Source: Anastrepha obliqua
Lineage: Eukaryota; Arthropoda; Insecta; Diptera; Tephritidae
NCBI RefSeq assembly: GCF_027943255.1
Contig: NC_072892.1
Span: 28,481,792-28,545,791, forward strand
Reading direction: 5' to 3'
Length of the DNA stretch: 64,000 nucleotides
In this document: positions 10,726 through 23,738 of the stretch, piece by piece
Position numbering within the stretch: position 1 is the first letter of the stretch
Layout: the number at the start of each line of letters is the position of its first letter
The notes under the pieces: model-generated
Databases searched by the model: none
Told to the model about the DNA's origin: nothing
Seen by the model: the letters and a program-made list of their open reading frames with translations, nothing else
Translations under genes and position numbers: made by a program

Positions 10726-12258
10726 AGATCGAACTTCAGACATGCCCACCGCCAATACAAATGTTTGAGAATCACTGATAAATAACTTACTGGTTTTAAA
10801 AAAAGATTCATGTGTACCCTTATTTGGCATAGCAATACCGGCTGTTCAATGGTGACTCTCTTTCTGATTCACAGAGTACGGCGAATAACAAATATATTTT
10901 TTTTAATTATTAGAATATTTGAGATTAAGCATTTTCATTGTCAAAATGGTTGAAAAAAATAATTAAAATTAAAAAAAATTAATAATTCAGTTCATTTAAA
11001 TAAATAAAATAATAAAAATATTATAATAATATCCGTTTTAATTTATATTCTGAGTTGTAAGAGCGTCCACAAATGGCAGGAATAAAGTAAAGCAATGGAA
11101 TTGGGCATACATAACTATTAATTATGATTAAAAATATATTTGCTTTAAGGTGCGTGCATGTGTGTGTATATAGAATGCATAAACTAATTCTATTTTGCCT
11201 ATCGCAGTCTCTTCTCTTTCTTCTGTGTCGAATGTTGTGTGAAACCAAGCGCAGTTCTTGCGTTCAAATGCGAACTTCACACGACGGCATTGTATCCATC
11301 GGTTTTTGGATGCTAGCGCCAATACGCAAACTTTTTTGCCATCTACGTTCACACTTTCTCCATTCTTTTATTTTTTAAAGTTGATTGTAGTTTCTACTTG
11401 GTTTGGTCGAACTAAATTATTCGCGAATTCGGAAGTGGTACTACAAAAAAAATGAATAACGGGCGCTATTGCATGCCGCTGCAGCGGAAATTTGGGGAAA
11501 TAATTAACATGCTTTTGATATCTTAAATAATGTTAAAGAATAGATTGGCATGACTAGATGATTAAAAAAATTTAACTTTTTTCAGTTTTTCTTTTATTTA
11601 TCTTAACGTAACAATAATAAGCAATAAGTGTGCTCTTAACTAGAAATGAAATAAACTTATAACTAAATTCTAAGCAACTATATTTACGTTAGTTGAAAAG
11701 TCATGCAGAGCCGAATAATTGACTACTGCCACTGCCAAGGACATCGCCTGCATGAAAATTTAGCCAAGTATAAACCACCTCCAATTGAGAAATTAAAAAA
11801 GTTAGATTAAAGTGCATGAAAAGTTAGCTGCGTTGTCGGCCGGGTCACTTCAACTTCACCTACCCGCAAGCGCGCATAGAGCCGTTCTCGCCTACACAAC
11901 AAACTGGGCACCTTGCCAATAAAATGTGTTATACTTTTTAAACCGGAAACGCGTGTGTTGCTAAAACCAGTCTATGAATGAATAAATAACATTAGGGCGC
12001 TCTTTTTATTTTAATACGACGATTAAACACGAAAGCCTTGCGTGTTGTTGCTGTCAGTTGGCGCCTTTCAGTCAATTACTGACGGCTGGTAGCAGAGTAA
12101 ACTCTGGTATTAAACTCTTGTATTATTTGATATTTATTCAGTATTTTATTTGATAATTAGGCATTATAAATGAAAAATATTATTAAATTGAAGTTACTGT
12201 TAAATGCAACTAAAAGGTTCCTCTTCTAATACCATCTTGTATTACGTATTATGGACCT
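10726..12258. other. intergenic, no gene seen
   Basis: AT-rich, with short overlapping open frames on both strands at 11021-11455 that show no domain or start context. No repeat ends recognised. Confidence 0.45.
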
Positions 12259-13410
12259 AACAGAGTGTGGATACTGGCATTAAAAGCACTGAAAAGGCTG
12301 AATATTATACCGACAGTGAAATTTGGCAAACTTTCAGTGATGGTTTTGGGATGCATGTCCAACAAGGGAATGAGTGATTTGGTGTTTATAGAAGATAAGA
12401 TGGATGCAAGACAATATTTGAATACAGTAGGTTCTGTTTTTATGCGGCTTTTTTTTATGCGGTTTTGAAATAGTGCGGTTTTTTTTTTAAATTACAAAAT
12501 GCATGTCGACCTATCGGGAATTGTACATATAAACAAGATTCTAAACCAGCTAAGCAAAAACTCATCACAGATTACATCAGAAATGCTAACCCTACAAGTA
12601 TGGAACCGCCTGCATAACTATCTAGATCAGACGTGTACATTTCCTCAAGTGACGAAAGTGATTTTACGCCAAATCCTAAACGAACGCGCAACATGTGTGT
12701 ATTGTCTGATTTTATTTCTGACTTAAATTTATTTTTCGATTCTGACGTTTCTTAAATAAAGATATAATTTTCAAAAATACAATATTTTGTTTATGCGATT
12801 TTATTTAATTATTTCAGATTCATGCGGTCTATGGAACGTATCTATAGTTATAATATGGGACTAGTGCCCTTTTTTATGCGATTTTATTACATTATTTCAG
12901 ATTTATGCGGTTTTAGCATTTGAAACGTATCTATAGTTTTACTATAGAACTAGTAGCTTTTTTTATGCTGTTTTTTATTATGCTGTTTCTTGCGGAACGT
13001 ATCTACCGCATAAAAACAGAACCTACTGTATTATGCAATGCCATTTGACAAATAGTACAACAAAATTTGGCTACATTGTAGACAACAAACCTCAGCTTAG
13101 ATTCTATTTGGACCACGATATAAATCATAAAGCTCATATGGTCAGAATATGGCTACTTTTTATTACAGTTAAGTATTGGATGCATCAGCCCAAAGCCCTG
13201 ATATCAATCCAATAGAAAATTTGTGGGCATATTTAAAGAATAAATTGCAGAAAACTCTTAAAAGTTCGAGCAGAACTCAAAAACGTTATTTTCGAGGAAT
13301 GGCACACGATACCCCAGTACTCTGACGTTCAAAAATGCATTCATTCTATGAGAAGTCTGAGACTGCAAGGTGTTATAGATGCTCGGGGTAGTCATGCAAA
13401 GTACTGATTT
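12259..13410 (+). mobile_element. Tc1-like transposase remnant, interrupted by a pogo-type element
   Basis: The + strand encodes IIPTVKFGKLSVMVLGCMSN ... VFIEDKMDARQYLN, then after the insert at 12425-13028 QCHLTNSTTKFGYIVDN, FYLDHDINHKAHMVRIWLL, the frame-shifted SPDINPIENLWAYLKNK and a C-terminus VIDARGSHAKY. These match the order of a Tc1 catalytic domain: the second Asp in the D-x-x-x-x-H-K-A motif, and Glu in NPIENLW. The N-terminal DNA-binding part and both ends are not seen. Frameshifts inactivate it. Confidence 0.8.
12425..13028. mobile_element. 604-bp pogo-type non-autonomous element in TA
   Basis: Inverted ends start CAGTAGGTTCTGTTTTTATG (left 12425; right, in reverse, from 13028) and are flanked by TA at 12423-12424 and 13029-13030. 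Subterminal TTTATGCGGTTTT motifs recur. CAGT termini with TA duplications are characteristic of pogo/Tigger elements. No transposase is recognisable. The 75-codon + frame at 12499-12726 is unidentified. Removing the insert and one TA rejoins the surrounding Tc1 frame. Confidence 0.75.
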
Positions 13411-13444
13411 GGATTTTATTTTGTCAAACATATAACTCAAAAAA

Positions 13445-13960
13445 ATTCTATTCCGATGAATTGACCCGACAACGTTCCACGAAAAACACCCCCACATTAT
13501 TATTCAGCCTCTCCCGTGCTTTATGATTGATGATACCAATTTGGAGTAGAAATATTCACGTTTGGGCCGCCGCAAACGTCACGTTTGAGTCCGGAATATG
13601 CCCTCTAGCGTAAACTCAATTCGGCGTTGTCGTTGCGGTGCTGATACAAATGGCTCCTTCCGTGCCAGTCGACCATGAAGCTCTGCTTCTGCGTAGGGCA
13701 ACTCTTGTTTTCGTTATTGGCTTTTTCATGTGAACGAAAACTTCTCGATGGTTGTCAGCTGCAATCTTCCAAGGGTCCTGTTTTGACAAGCTAACGATCA
13801 TCCTACCAACCTGGCTAGTAGTCTTTCGCGCATTCTTTTTTCTGAAAATGCTTTTCGCTATTTTATACTCAGAAAATTTTTCCAAAGCATCAGAAACCAA
13901 TGTTTTGAAATAGCACTGTAGCACTTTAACTAAAGTCAAGTGCTGTAGGAATATTCCAGA
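13445..13960 (-). mobile_element. second Tc1-like remnant, opposite orientation
   Basis: On the - strand: RKTTSQVGRMIVSLSKQDPW and MKKPITKTRVALRR (the paired helix-turn-helix region of Tc1 transposases), then a deletion, then WGCFSWNVVGSIHRN, the start of the catalytic segment. It faces the + strand Tc1 fragment ending at 13410. Dead: internally deleted and truncated. Confidence 0.7.
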
Positions 13961-14054
13961 TACTTTATTTTTTACTTACTTTTAAGCAAAGGCCGAATCG
14001 TTCTTAAGTATATTTCTTACAAAAATATCAGCGAAATATGACTATGAGCGAAAT

Positions 14055-14400
14055 CGGGAATCAGCTGGTGGGCTGACGTCACTTGGGACGTGCTTAAAAA
14101 AATTTAATTTGTGTTAGTGACATACAAAAAAATCAACCAACGAAACATTCGTTGCCGTCTAAACAACAACTCATTGGACGAGTGCGTGCATATACATGAA
14201 ATTATCGTGCAAATTAGGGCTGCCCATAAGATTGTGTTAATAATATACGGAAAAAAATCAACACAGTCTTCGCTCATGTTGCTTTGTTGGTATTGCACAA
14301 CGACTGAGTGCACGAGTGTGGGAATACATGTGAAATGATCGTGCAGTATTCGGCTGAATCTCCTGTTGCAGCCGAAGCTCCCCTCACAATATTTTTTTTC
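14055..14400 (+). repeat. unassigned dispersed repeat, copy A
   Basis: It shares with the reverse strand of 52085-52405 the ordered blocks AATCAGCTG...GGCTGAC, TTCGTTGCCGTCTAAA, TTGGACGAGTGCGTG and GCAGCCGAAG...CACAAT. A second partial unit with ACGAGTGTGGGAATACATG lies at about 14290-14360, so this copy contains two related units. No coding content. Class unknown. Confidence 0.55.
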
Positions 14401-15601
14401 ACCATAGTTAAAGACCAAACCTGGTAAAACTATCATTCTTGCGTGCTTCTACTAAAACGCATTAAATCAATGCGAAGCCTTCAAGGGAAATAAATAAATC
14501 AAAGCATTTCAATGAATGTGGTTACAACAAAAATATATTCAAGGGCAAAAATTAGCGTACGACAGCATGCCTTATAAAGGATGCTCATATACGATTGCCA
14601 ACGCATCGTTCTTAAGTATCTTTCTACGGCTGTATTTGCCACCATAATTTGCATACGCTAAAAATATCAAGCACTTAAAATCACAGAAATGGATATGAGT
14701 TCCTCCTGAATTGAAACAGGCAGATATGGCAAGCAGAGCTGATTGTTATCACATAATCGGATTAGCAAATAATGCAACTTTACTGCATTCCGAAAAAGTT
14801 TTTACGACGCTTTTAGACCACGAAACTATGAAGTGATGAATTTCGGTGTGACTTATTTGTATATGTAAGTATCTTTGCATACACATTCGTCAAAGATACT
14901 CGTAAGTAATAGCAGCAGGTACATTACCTCAGCACAAAGTGGGTCCAACGCTTAGCTTAATTGGTGTAATAAGTGAAAAACTAATAAAACACAAACACAA
15001 AATAAACTAACCAAAATATAATTGCATAATATTCAATAACAGTAATACCATTTAAAGTTATATGTATACTTATATATTTTTATATGTATATATAAAATAT
15101 TATAAATGTTTTTTTTTTTTTGAAAAGTGCATGACCATACTTCGATAAAGGTTGGAAGAAGAGAGATAAAAGCGAGTATTGATGTTCATTGAACAAAACG
15201 TGGAGCACACACTTTCGCATACATACAGATATATGTGTATATGCATGTGTGTATGTATATATGTAAATTGATACCCACTTATTTGTTCACAATTAGTTCG
15301 ATATGTACGTACTTGTAAAGCCGCATACATATTTACACTTACATATTTGCGAGCATTCACGGGCTGTAAAAATAGACTGAATTGAAAGGGCATGCGCACG
15401 TTAAGCGGCTTACTTTCACGCAATGGATAGATGCTATTTACAATGTTTTCATTAGTTTATAATAATAAAATTAATAATAATAAGAAATGACAACAAAAAA
15501 ATAAAAATACATCTTCGCATTTACAAGGCACTGAAAACTCGCAATGGCTAAATTTTTGCGCAAGACAGAATGGTTTTAAGTTGATATACCATATTAATAC
15601 A
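14401..15601. other. intergenic, no gene seen
   Basis: AT-rich with alternating ATATGTAT-type microsatellite at about 15060-15110 and 15220-15265. No domain recognised in the short open frames. Confidence 0.45.
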
Positions 15602-15665
15602 AAGTGGCGCAAAATTAATCAACCATTTTTGTAAACAGTAGCGTACGTGAGTCGTATAGTACGTG
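15602..15665 (+). mobile_element. MITE, GGTGGCGCAAAATTAATCA family, terminal fragment
   Basis: TACAAAGTGGCGCAAAATTA at 15602 matches the MITE terminus, followed by TTTTGTAAACAGTAGCGTAC as in the first 60 bases of the other copies. It then diverges. Confidence 0.5.
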
Positions 15666-16174
15666 TTTTGTTTTGGTTTTGTACTTTCATTCAAATAAAT
15701 TAAAAATCAAAATATTTGTATAAAAATGCATGATTCAATTATAGAAGGTTAGATAGGTAATGGCAAGGTCGTTTTAACACTATCTTACGTAGGGTTGCAT
15801 GTACGAAGGATTGAGAAAGAGGGCAAAAAGTTGTCCCCTGCTTGCCTAAAGGTAACAAAAAAGTACGCAAAGTAGCTATTTAGTAGTGTAATCAATAATA
15901 AAAGAATTAAGTATATTATTGATTTAATCTACATTAAAACAAAACAACAGAAAAATTATTATTTTCTTTTAATGCATATGTCATATTTATTTAGAATTCT
16001 TTTGTTTTCTGTATGGGCTTAGTTACTTTTTAATAAATCGACCAGGATTATTTTATGATAAATGTTCTGAAATTTAGAGTGGTAATCATAGCTTTTTTAT
16101 TGGAAAGTACCCCTCTTAAATTAAATGAATTACTAATAGGGCAAATTCATCATTAGATGACTGAATGACTGACA
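15666..16174. other. intergenic, no gene seen
   Basis: Nothing recognised; AT-rich spacer between two MITE fragments. Confidence 0.4.
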
Positions 16175-16397
16175 ATTAATTACCCTATCGGAAGATTTAT
16201 AATTTAGCAAATGGTATCCTACGACAATCATACGAATATTTGACACTTGCAAAGTAGGCAGATGCAGTACATAGAAAAGAGCAGCAGTGGAGTGCGTAAA
16301 GGTCAAAATAGAGATTTCCATCAAAAATCATCTTTTTATTCAATAAAAAAGTTATTCAAAAACTAAATTGGATGATTAATTTTGTGCCACTTTGTAC
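16175..16397 (+). mobile_element. MITE, GGTGGCGCAAAATTAATCA family, copy 3
   Basis: It contains TTACCCTATCGGAAGAT, GTAGGCAGATGCAGTACA, GTAAAGGTCAAAATAGAGAT and the right end AATTTTGTGCCACTTTGTAC, collinear with 26521-26782. The outer left terminus is missing. Confidence 0.65.
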
Positions 16398-16419
16398 ATA
16401 TCTTAGTATATTAATATAG

Positions 16420-17525
16420 ATAACGTGATTTTTGTGTATTGTCCTTCTCTCTTTGGCTCGGCTCTATTCGGGGTCGGCCCCCTTGTCCTCATGCGCCAGG
16501 TTTCTCTGACCTGCGTTGTCACATCATCAAGTTGCTGCTCTCTTGTGACCTTTTGTATCGTATTTAGCCAGGTCGACTGTGGTCTTCCTCTAGTTCTTGT
16601 TGGCTCAGTTATGGTTCGATATGGTGTTCGTCTTTACGCATTACGTGTCCGTACCATCTCATAGCCAGCCTTTGTCCATGCGCGTTATTCCTGTTTCCCA
16701 GTGAAACATTTGCATTTCCGCCACGTGCATGCTCTGGTTGTGCTTAGCTTGTGACCCGTACATCAGTTTTGGTCTCACGCAGGTTTTATACACCTTTACC
16801 ATAATAGTTAATGGCATTTTCTTGTCATATAAGATGCCCATCAGGCTACGCCACTTTAACCACGCCGCATTAACTCTGTGTGTCACATCTTCATCTATGC
16901 TTACATTTTCGCTCAGAATCGATTTTAGGTACTTGAAATTTGTTCTTACTGTTATTGGCTGCCCATTAATATAGGAGAGCTCTCGTTAATCTGTTTCCTC
17001 TTTGCCGAACGGTAGATGTAGGTATTCGGTTTTCATCACATTTATGCGCATTCCGTTGCTTGTCAATAACGTATTTCATTCCACGTGTTCATTTTCTTCC
17101 AGACAAACGAGGTCCCCATTAGTTAACACCATATCGTCCGCGCAAGCGAGATTCCATGGCGGTTTGTCTTGAACTATAGCTACCAGATGATCCATAACAA
17201 TGTTAAAAATCAACGGGCTGAGTGCTGAATCTTGGTGCATACCGACCATCACTGGGAGCTATTGCGTTAATCCGTCAGGTGTGCATACTTGCGTGGTGGT
17301 TTTGTGGGACATGTTTTGAATCAGGTTGATGTATTATATTGGTATTCCTTTAGCTCTTAAGGACCACCAAACTAATCGGCTAGGTACCCTATCGAAGGCC
17401 TTCTCTGGACCTACAAAAACCATATGCAGATTTTTCGTCCTGCTGCGGTATTTCTACGTTAGTACTCTAATTGCCTGTGTATTATGACAATACAGATTCT
17501 CCGTATTTGACTGAGCTCTACCCGA
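16420..17525 (-). mobile_element. non-LTR retrotransposon reverse transcriptase, degenerate
   Basis: On the - strand, reading from the right: VFVGPEKAFDRVPSRLVWW (about 17370-17420), the shifted block MVGMHQDSALSPLIFN, LACADDMVL (the catalytic F/YADD box, here CADD, about 17130-17145), MRINVMKTEYLHLPFGKEE, then VNAAWLKWRSLMGILYDKKM, YKTCVRPKLMYGS and MRWYGHVMRKDEHHIEP. This is the full palm-to-thumb order of a LINE RT and its C-terminal region. Several stops make it inactive; the endonuclease part is absent. Confidence 0.85.
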
Positions 17526-19242
17526 CTTTTGCATGATTTTCAAGGCACTTAAAAGTTAACTGTAATAAGTAAGCTAAATATTTTAGTAGTCGACTATGCA
17601 GTTTCCGGCAGGGAATTTACTTACAAACATATGCACTTATTGATTCGAGAAAAAGTTGTGCTGTGTATGGAGCTAACTAAAGTTCTACGGGAATTATTTG
17701 ACCACCGAAGTCGGGCACAATCTTCTCAAAATTTTTGACCGCAATTTTTGGCAAATTTTGACGTTTTCACCAGCTTCAAATGTTAAATTAAGCAACTGAA
17801 TTATTTCTTAACTTTTATTGTTGCTTAAAATTTTACTTTTTTCGCACTTATTGCAGTTGTCACTTATTGATAATTATCAGTAATTCGTTGGGTCTCGGAG
17901 TCAGTCACTGTTTCAAAAGAAAAATAAAAAGCGCAAGCAATAATTGGTTTTTTTTTTTTTGTAGTAATATTCAGTTGGCAGTTGAAGACGAATTGTGATG
18001 ATGAATGATAACTGGAGGTTTTAAGTGGTCTCAAATGGAAAGTTTTGCCTTTTGGTGCGAGACAGTTGGTTAGGCGGACAATTGGTATCAGCGATTATAC
18101 GAACTTACATATGCACAAGCACAAATGCTGAGCAACTAAACGTGAATAGGGTTGGTTGCAGATGCCACACAACGGCTACAACTGTTTTTTTCTATACCTT
18201 GCGGCGCCCACAGAAATATACGATTTGTTAAGGTGTGGGTAAAACTTGACATGGAATAACTCATATCTACTTTTTCCTTACTCTATGACTCTAACTATTG
18301 CATTTTCGGCAATTATTTCATGTGGTGTGAAGGATTAAAGGCCTACAATGCAAATGCCATCATAAGAATGCTACCTTGTAACACTCGGCCGGTCTAAACG
18401 AAAATATATGATCGATGTAAAGTAATCCCGCAAGATTTTTGATCAAAGCTATTAGTTTAAGGATCGCAATACCATTATCTTTTTCATGAATTCACTGCCA
18501 AGGCGATTAGAAGTAGTCGTAAATAACATCGGCGGTCATACTTCGCATTGAAACCTTATGTGGTGTTCACATTACCGATCAAGTTCGACAGCTTTGCCCA
18601 AATTTGTCTTGTGCACGAGTGTGGCGGCCGCTCATTTTTGTCAGTCGACAGTCCATGGCCATATTTGAGTTTGACTGAAAGTGCATAGCGGAAATTGAAG
18701 TCAAGTCAATCGATATATTTGTACCGTCAACGTCGTTTTGTATGCACAACAGTAGGCTCAAAAAAAATGTTGGAACTGTAAATACATAAGAACAATAGAT
18801 ATTCATTGTCAGTTTAACGATGGAAATTTAAGCGGATAACGATTATTTTAAGTAGCTTTTATTTTGCTAAAAGATACAACGTTGCCTCTAGGACATACAT
18901 AACGTGACCAGGGTAAGTGATGCGGGACAGGAAAATGTATGCGAATGAATTGTTAAATGAAATGAGAAAATCAAAAAAAAAAAAAACATAATAATGTTGA
19001 AGATGTAAAAAGGCAATGTAAATACCATTCGTGGGTTCTATAGAAAAGAGCTTAAAGAATTAAGCAATCAGAGTCTCTAGTGTCGGCTTTCATTAGACAA
19101 TCTAAAATAGTTTTTGAAGTCCTGGCTTACACTCACCAATTTATTGCAAAATATTAACCTGGAAATATTAGCATCAGGTTTTTGCCAAACCGTCGTTTTG
19201 CCCACTTGCACTAGTTTCTTTTATTAGCTCTCGCTATAATTA
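17526..19242. other. intergenic, no gene seen
   Basis: No gene or element recognised. A - strand frame at 18579-18806 has a hydrophobic start but no Met context or domain that supports it. Confidence 0.45.
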
Positions 19243-20500
19243 CTAGGTTGTTCAATAAAGTTTGCGGTTCGATAAGAGAGGGTGTTGCTACTAGCCTCAA
19301 TTTTTTTTGTTATGTTGGTACACTCTGCATATGATTGTATGGGAAGTTTCATTTAAATCTGTCAATTCATTCATTGTTTACAAGCCATTTAGTATCGACG
19401 TGCCAAAGTATTTCTTACAATGAAAAAAATCAAGCATCGTGCAGTGATTGAATTTGTATTTTTGAAAGGTTTAAAAGCAAAGGAAATTTGTGAACGAATG
19501 TTGAAAGTGTGTAAGGACTTTTCGCCATTAATTAGTACCCATTTTTCTAGGGTTGCTGAATTTAAACGTGGCCGTACAAGCCTTGGAGTACGTCCAAGAG
19601 CAGGAGCGACACCAAGAATCGTAGAAAATATTCAGTACCTTATATTGGAAAATCGTCGAGTGACTGAAAGAGATTTAATAGAAACCCTAGGCATCTCATT
19701 GAGCAGTACAAACAATATTTTGACTGAAGTATTGGGTTTCAAAAAGCTGTGTGAACAATGGGTTCCGCATTCGCAAAGAATGGAAGAAAAACTCATTCGA
19801 ATACGCCTCTCTCAACTTTTTCGAAAAGACAAAGTAGATTTTGTGCGTTGATTCATCACATGGATGAGACTTGAACCTATCACTATGATCTTAAATCAAA
19901 ACAAGAGGTTAAAGAGTGCTATGAACCTGGTTCTTCGGCTCCGAAGCGAAATCGGGTCCAGAAATCGGCCAAAAAGTTGTCAGCATCAGGTTTTTTGGGA
20001 TGCGAACGCAATTTTGTTTGTGAATTACTTACAAGCAGGTAAAACAATATATTTTGAATATTATTGCAACCTTGTAGACCAGCTGAAAGAAAAAATTCGT
20101 GAAAATGGCCCACTTTGCAAAAGAAAAAAATTCTTTTTCATCAGGACAATGAAGAGCGTCTCGAGCATTTTCACATCGGCTAAAATCCATGAATTAAAGT
20201 ACGAATTGGAGGAGCATCCATTGTATTCACCGCCCCTGCGATTTCAATCTGTTTCCATACCAAAAAAAAAAAATGCATGCTTGGGGAGCATTTTTCATCA
20301 AATGACGAGGTCATAACAGCGGTGGAAGCGTATTTCGCAGCCCTTCCAAATTCTCACTTCAGGGATGGAATTCATTAACTAGAATCTCGTTGGAGCAAGT
20401 GTATTGATGTTCAGGGTGATTATACTGAATAATAAAGTGTACTTTAAACCATAAAATTGTGTTTTCCTTAGCGATCCGCAAAACTTATTGAACAACCTAG
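19243..20500 (+). mobile_element. mariner (DD34D-type), complete ends, dead transposase
   Basis: Inverted ends CTAGGTTGTTCAATAA at 19243 and, in reverse, from 20500, flanked by TA at 19241-19242 and 20501-20502; length 1258 bp. From an ATG at 19420 the + frame gives a mariner helix-turn-helix region (FVFLKGLKAKEICERMLKV, GATPRIVENI, LIETLGISLSSTNNIL). The MDET motif with the first catalytic Asp is followed by TGA instead of Trp and lies in a shifted frame. Later segments YLQAGKTIYFEYYCNLVDQL, the damaged LFHQDN region (about 20125-20147) and HPLYSPP are recognisable. Frameshifts and a stop inactivate it. Confidence 0.9.
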
Positions 20501-20502
20501 TA

Positions 20503-23035
20503 ATAAAGCTTTTTATTCTCCATGCTTCCTTGTTGAATTTCGCGGTCGCTACAAGCCTTTTTTAACGGTCAAACTTCGGCTATAATGTGTACCGCACATT
20601 ACTAAACCTTATTTTGTGCTTGTTGTTGTGCTTTTATGTACTTATGTATCATACATATATACATTTCGCGCTCGCTTGCTTTTCGCATTGTTGAGTGCTT
20701 TTATATTTTCACATATTTATGTGTAGGTAATAGATAAATATTTTAAGGCAAGTTTTAAGTTTGCATTTTATAAACGATAATTGATTTTGAATTTTGTATT
20801 ATAATTTCCAATTTTGTAATTTTCATGCGTTATAAAAGAATAAAAAAGTCTTACACATACAGCCTTACTTCTTATAAAGAAATTGTATTTAATTCTTCAA
20901 ACTACCACTGAACTTCCAAATTGAAGGCATCAAAATCATTTTGCCTTCACAGCTCATGCCAAGTGACATTGAACAGATAGCCGCAGTAGAACAAACACGA
21001 CAAGAGCTATGTATGTATTTTGTTTTTGTTTTTGATTTGTGTCCCTAGAATATCACATTTATAAACAAAGCTTGACAGTTTACTGTAATTTTAACAAAAT
21101 TTTACAATTCAGAGAATAAATAAATGGCAAAAAATCAAATCAGCTACTCTACCGCTGCTACCTCCCAACGTGCCTTGTTTCATGCCACCTGCCACAAGTT
21201 TATCTGTAGCTTTACTACCTTTGCTATTTATTTCCCCACTCTCTAGATCTTCGGCAGCAATCCGATGACCACTGCCCACTCTTTGTGCATGGCTCAACCA
21301 ACGGGGCAACTATCTCAAATCCACAGCAATGTAAATACACTTACATGTATATGTATGTATGTATGTAGGTCTATCTTACCATCGCAGTTAGATGCTTGAA
21401 CAACTCTAACGTCTGACTGCTATGTGTGGCTTAGTTGCTCTTTGCCTTTGATGCTCATCGGCAATACATCGGGCGCGCATTCGCATTGGAGCAATGCACC
21501 ACAACGCATCACTTCATCGGTAGCAGTGTCGGTAAAATTCGCGTTTAACTTACATATATATGTAATTGGATAGTTATTGCTCTTACGTTTGGTGTTTGTG
21601 AATAGTGTTAAGCAACTTAATACTGAGTAGTTAGCGAGCATAAAATAATAATAAACAAAAAAGGCAATAACTAAATTTGTGAAAAGTCATACATAACAAA
21701 ACTAAAGTGTAAATAGTTGTTCAGTGTTTTCATACAATAAAAAAATTTTCAGCATTTAAGTTTAGTAGCAAAGTCTGCAACAAAGTCAGATGCATCGAGT
21801 CATGGCTGATAATAACCTCTGCAATTGCCACTTCACTTATCAAAAGTCAACGCGCTTACATGCCTTTTTTCAATTTAAATTACTTATGTGTGTATGTATG
21901 TGCTAGTAGTGATACAGGGTGAACAAAATTTCGCAAAGCAAATCTTACCACACTTCGCTGAAATACTGCCTTTTAAAGTATTTTGAAATGGTGAACTCTT
22001 GATTTTAATATAATATAATATTTAACATATGCCACGATAATTATATGTATGTATATTTACTATACATACATACATGCATATATACTTAATGACTTAAATG
22101 AGAAATGAATACCGCATAAAGTTTGTTGGGCCGCTGTTTTGACATAAGGAAAAAATTAACATTTTTAGGAAAACAATTTGTGCCATTTTGAACTGAATGG
22201 AGTTTTTTGTTAGCATTTAAACAAACTGTTAGCTTTTATGTGGCATTTGAGCGGGTCATTTTGTGCACCTCTTTCAATGAACTTTTTAGTTTCGTTGCTC
22301 TTTGGAGACCATGGGCCATACTGGAATTTTTTGTATTTTTTTTTTTTTTTGTATTGTTGGTAAAGCAAGTACCAAAACATTTAAATATTTATAAATGAAG
22401 ATTTAAATGACAATATATTCCTTTTGTTAAAACTCTCAAAATTTCGTGTGCACATAAAATATAATATAATACATATACTTACCTTTGTATGTATATAAAG
22501 TGTGAGTACTCTGTATAGTTTAGCAATTTTTTTATGCACATAAATGTGCACTCGCGCTCGTTCATGCGTTATTTTCGGGCTCTCAAACATACGCACACAC
22601 GCCTACACGCACAGTGTTAGAGGCGTACATATATAAATGCTTACAAGCATTTATGCTATAGTGAAAGTATCTCTAAATTATTTTCCAACAATAAAAGCTG
22701 GAAAATAAAAGAAGAAAAGCTGCCCAAATGTAGGAGATGTCATCGATATGACTCGATGGTTTTTGCATTTGCTACAACTACAGCTCATATTTACATAATC
22801 CATAGGAAAGGCTGTGGTGGCAAAATATTAAAATATACCAAATTGTTGTAACAGAAAAAACAATTTCAAATTTTTTCAATTAATCGTTACACGAAATCCA
22901 AAGCCTTGCAAAGTCAGTTTTACAAATATAGCCTGACCACTATGTATGTATGAGTGTAGGTATGGTTACCGATATGTAAGCGCCTTTGAGTATACGCAGG
23001 TTCCTCATCCTTTGTAATATGTACATACCTGCATA
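20503..23035. other. intergenic, no gene established
   Basis: About 2.5 kb of AT-rich DNA with microsatellites (ATGTATGTATG near 21350 and 21890, ATACATACATGC near 22065). Minus-strand frames at 21109-21309 and 21420-21641 have mixed composition but no recognised domain, start context or splice evidence. Confidence 0.45.
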
Positions 23036-23695
23036 CAGTCCGGTTCACTTGATTAGAGGCAATAATTTTTATGCAAGAAAATAGGTATTAAAGCAACTGT
23101 ATTTGAACAAGTAATCCAAGGTTTTCTGATAATTCAACTGAAGGCTGTATTTTACGCGAAAATACACATGCATCAAAATATTATTCCATCTAACGGTATT
23201 TCATAGCAGTATTTGTACTATTTTGCTTGATTTATTGTTTCATTTGACTAGAGGCGCCCAGTTAGCACACATTATTTACACAATAAAGCTATGAAGAGGG
23301 ATCGTTTTTTTAAGTATTCATTTTTTTGGTCGAAAACTTCTTAATACTAATAAAATTAGAAATCAGAAAGGTTTAGCAGAACGCATAAAATGACAAATCG
23401 ATATCTTGACCTCAGAGGGACTTTCAAATCGCCAAATTGCCAAAGAGATTGGTCGAAGTCACCACGCTGTGGATCTGTACGGATAAAACAAGGTACCACC
23501 TATGGTAAGAATTATAAAGGCAGAACTGCAATGGCCTGACATCGAAGCAAATGCGAAAAACCCTTATGGTTGCAGCAAATTCCGTACTTTCAACAGCAAA
23601 AACTAAAGAAAGGGCAAATGTTGCAACCAGCAGATCCACCGCTCGAAGGGCTATTCTAAAATCGGCACATCTCAAGCATACAAAATTACAAAAAA

Positions 23696-23738
<43 letters not shown>

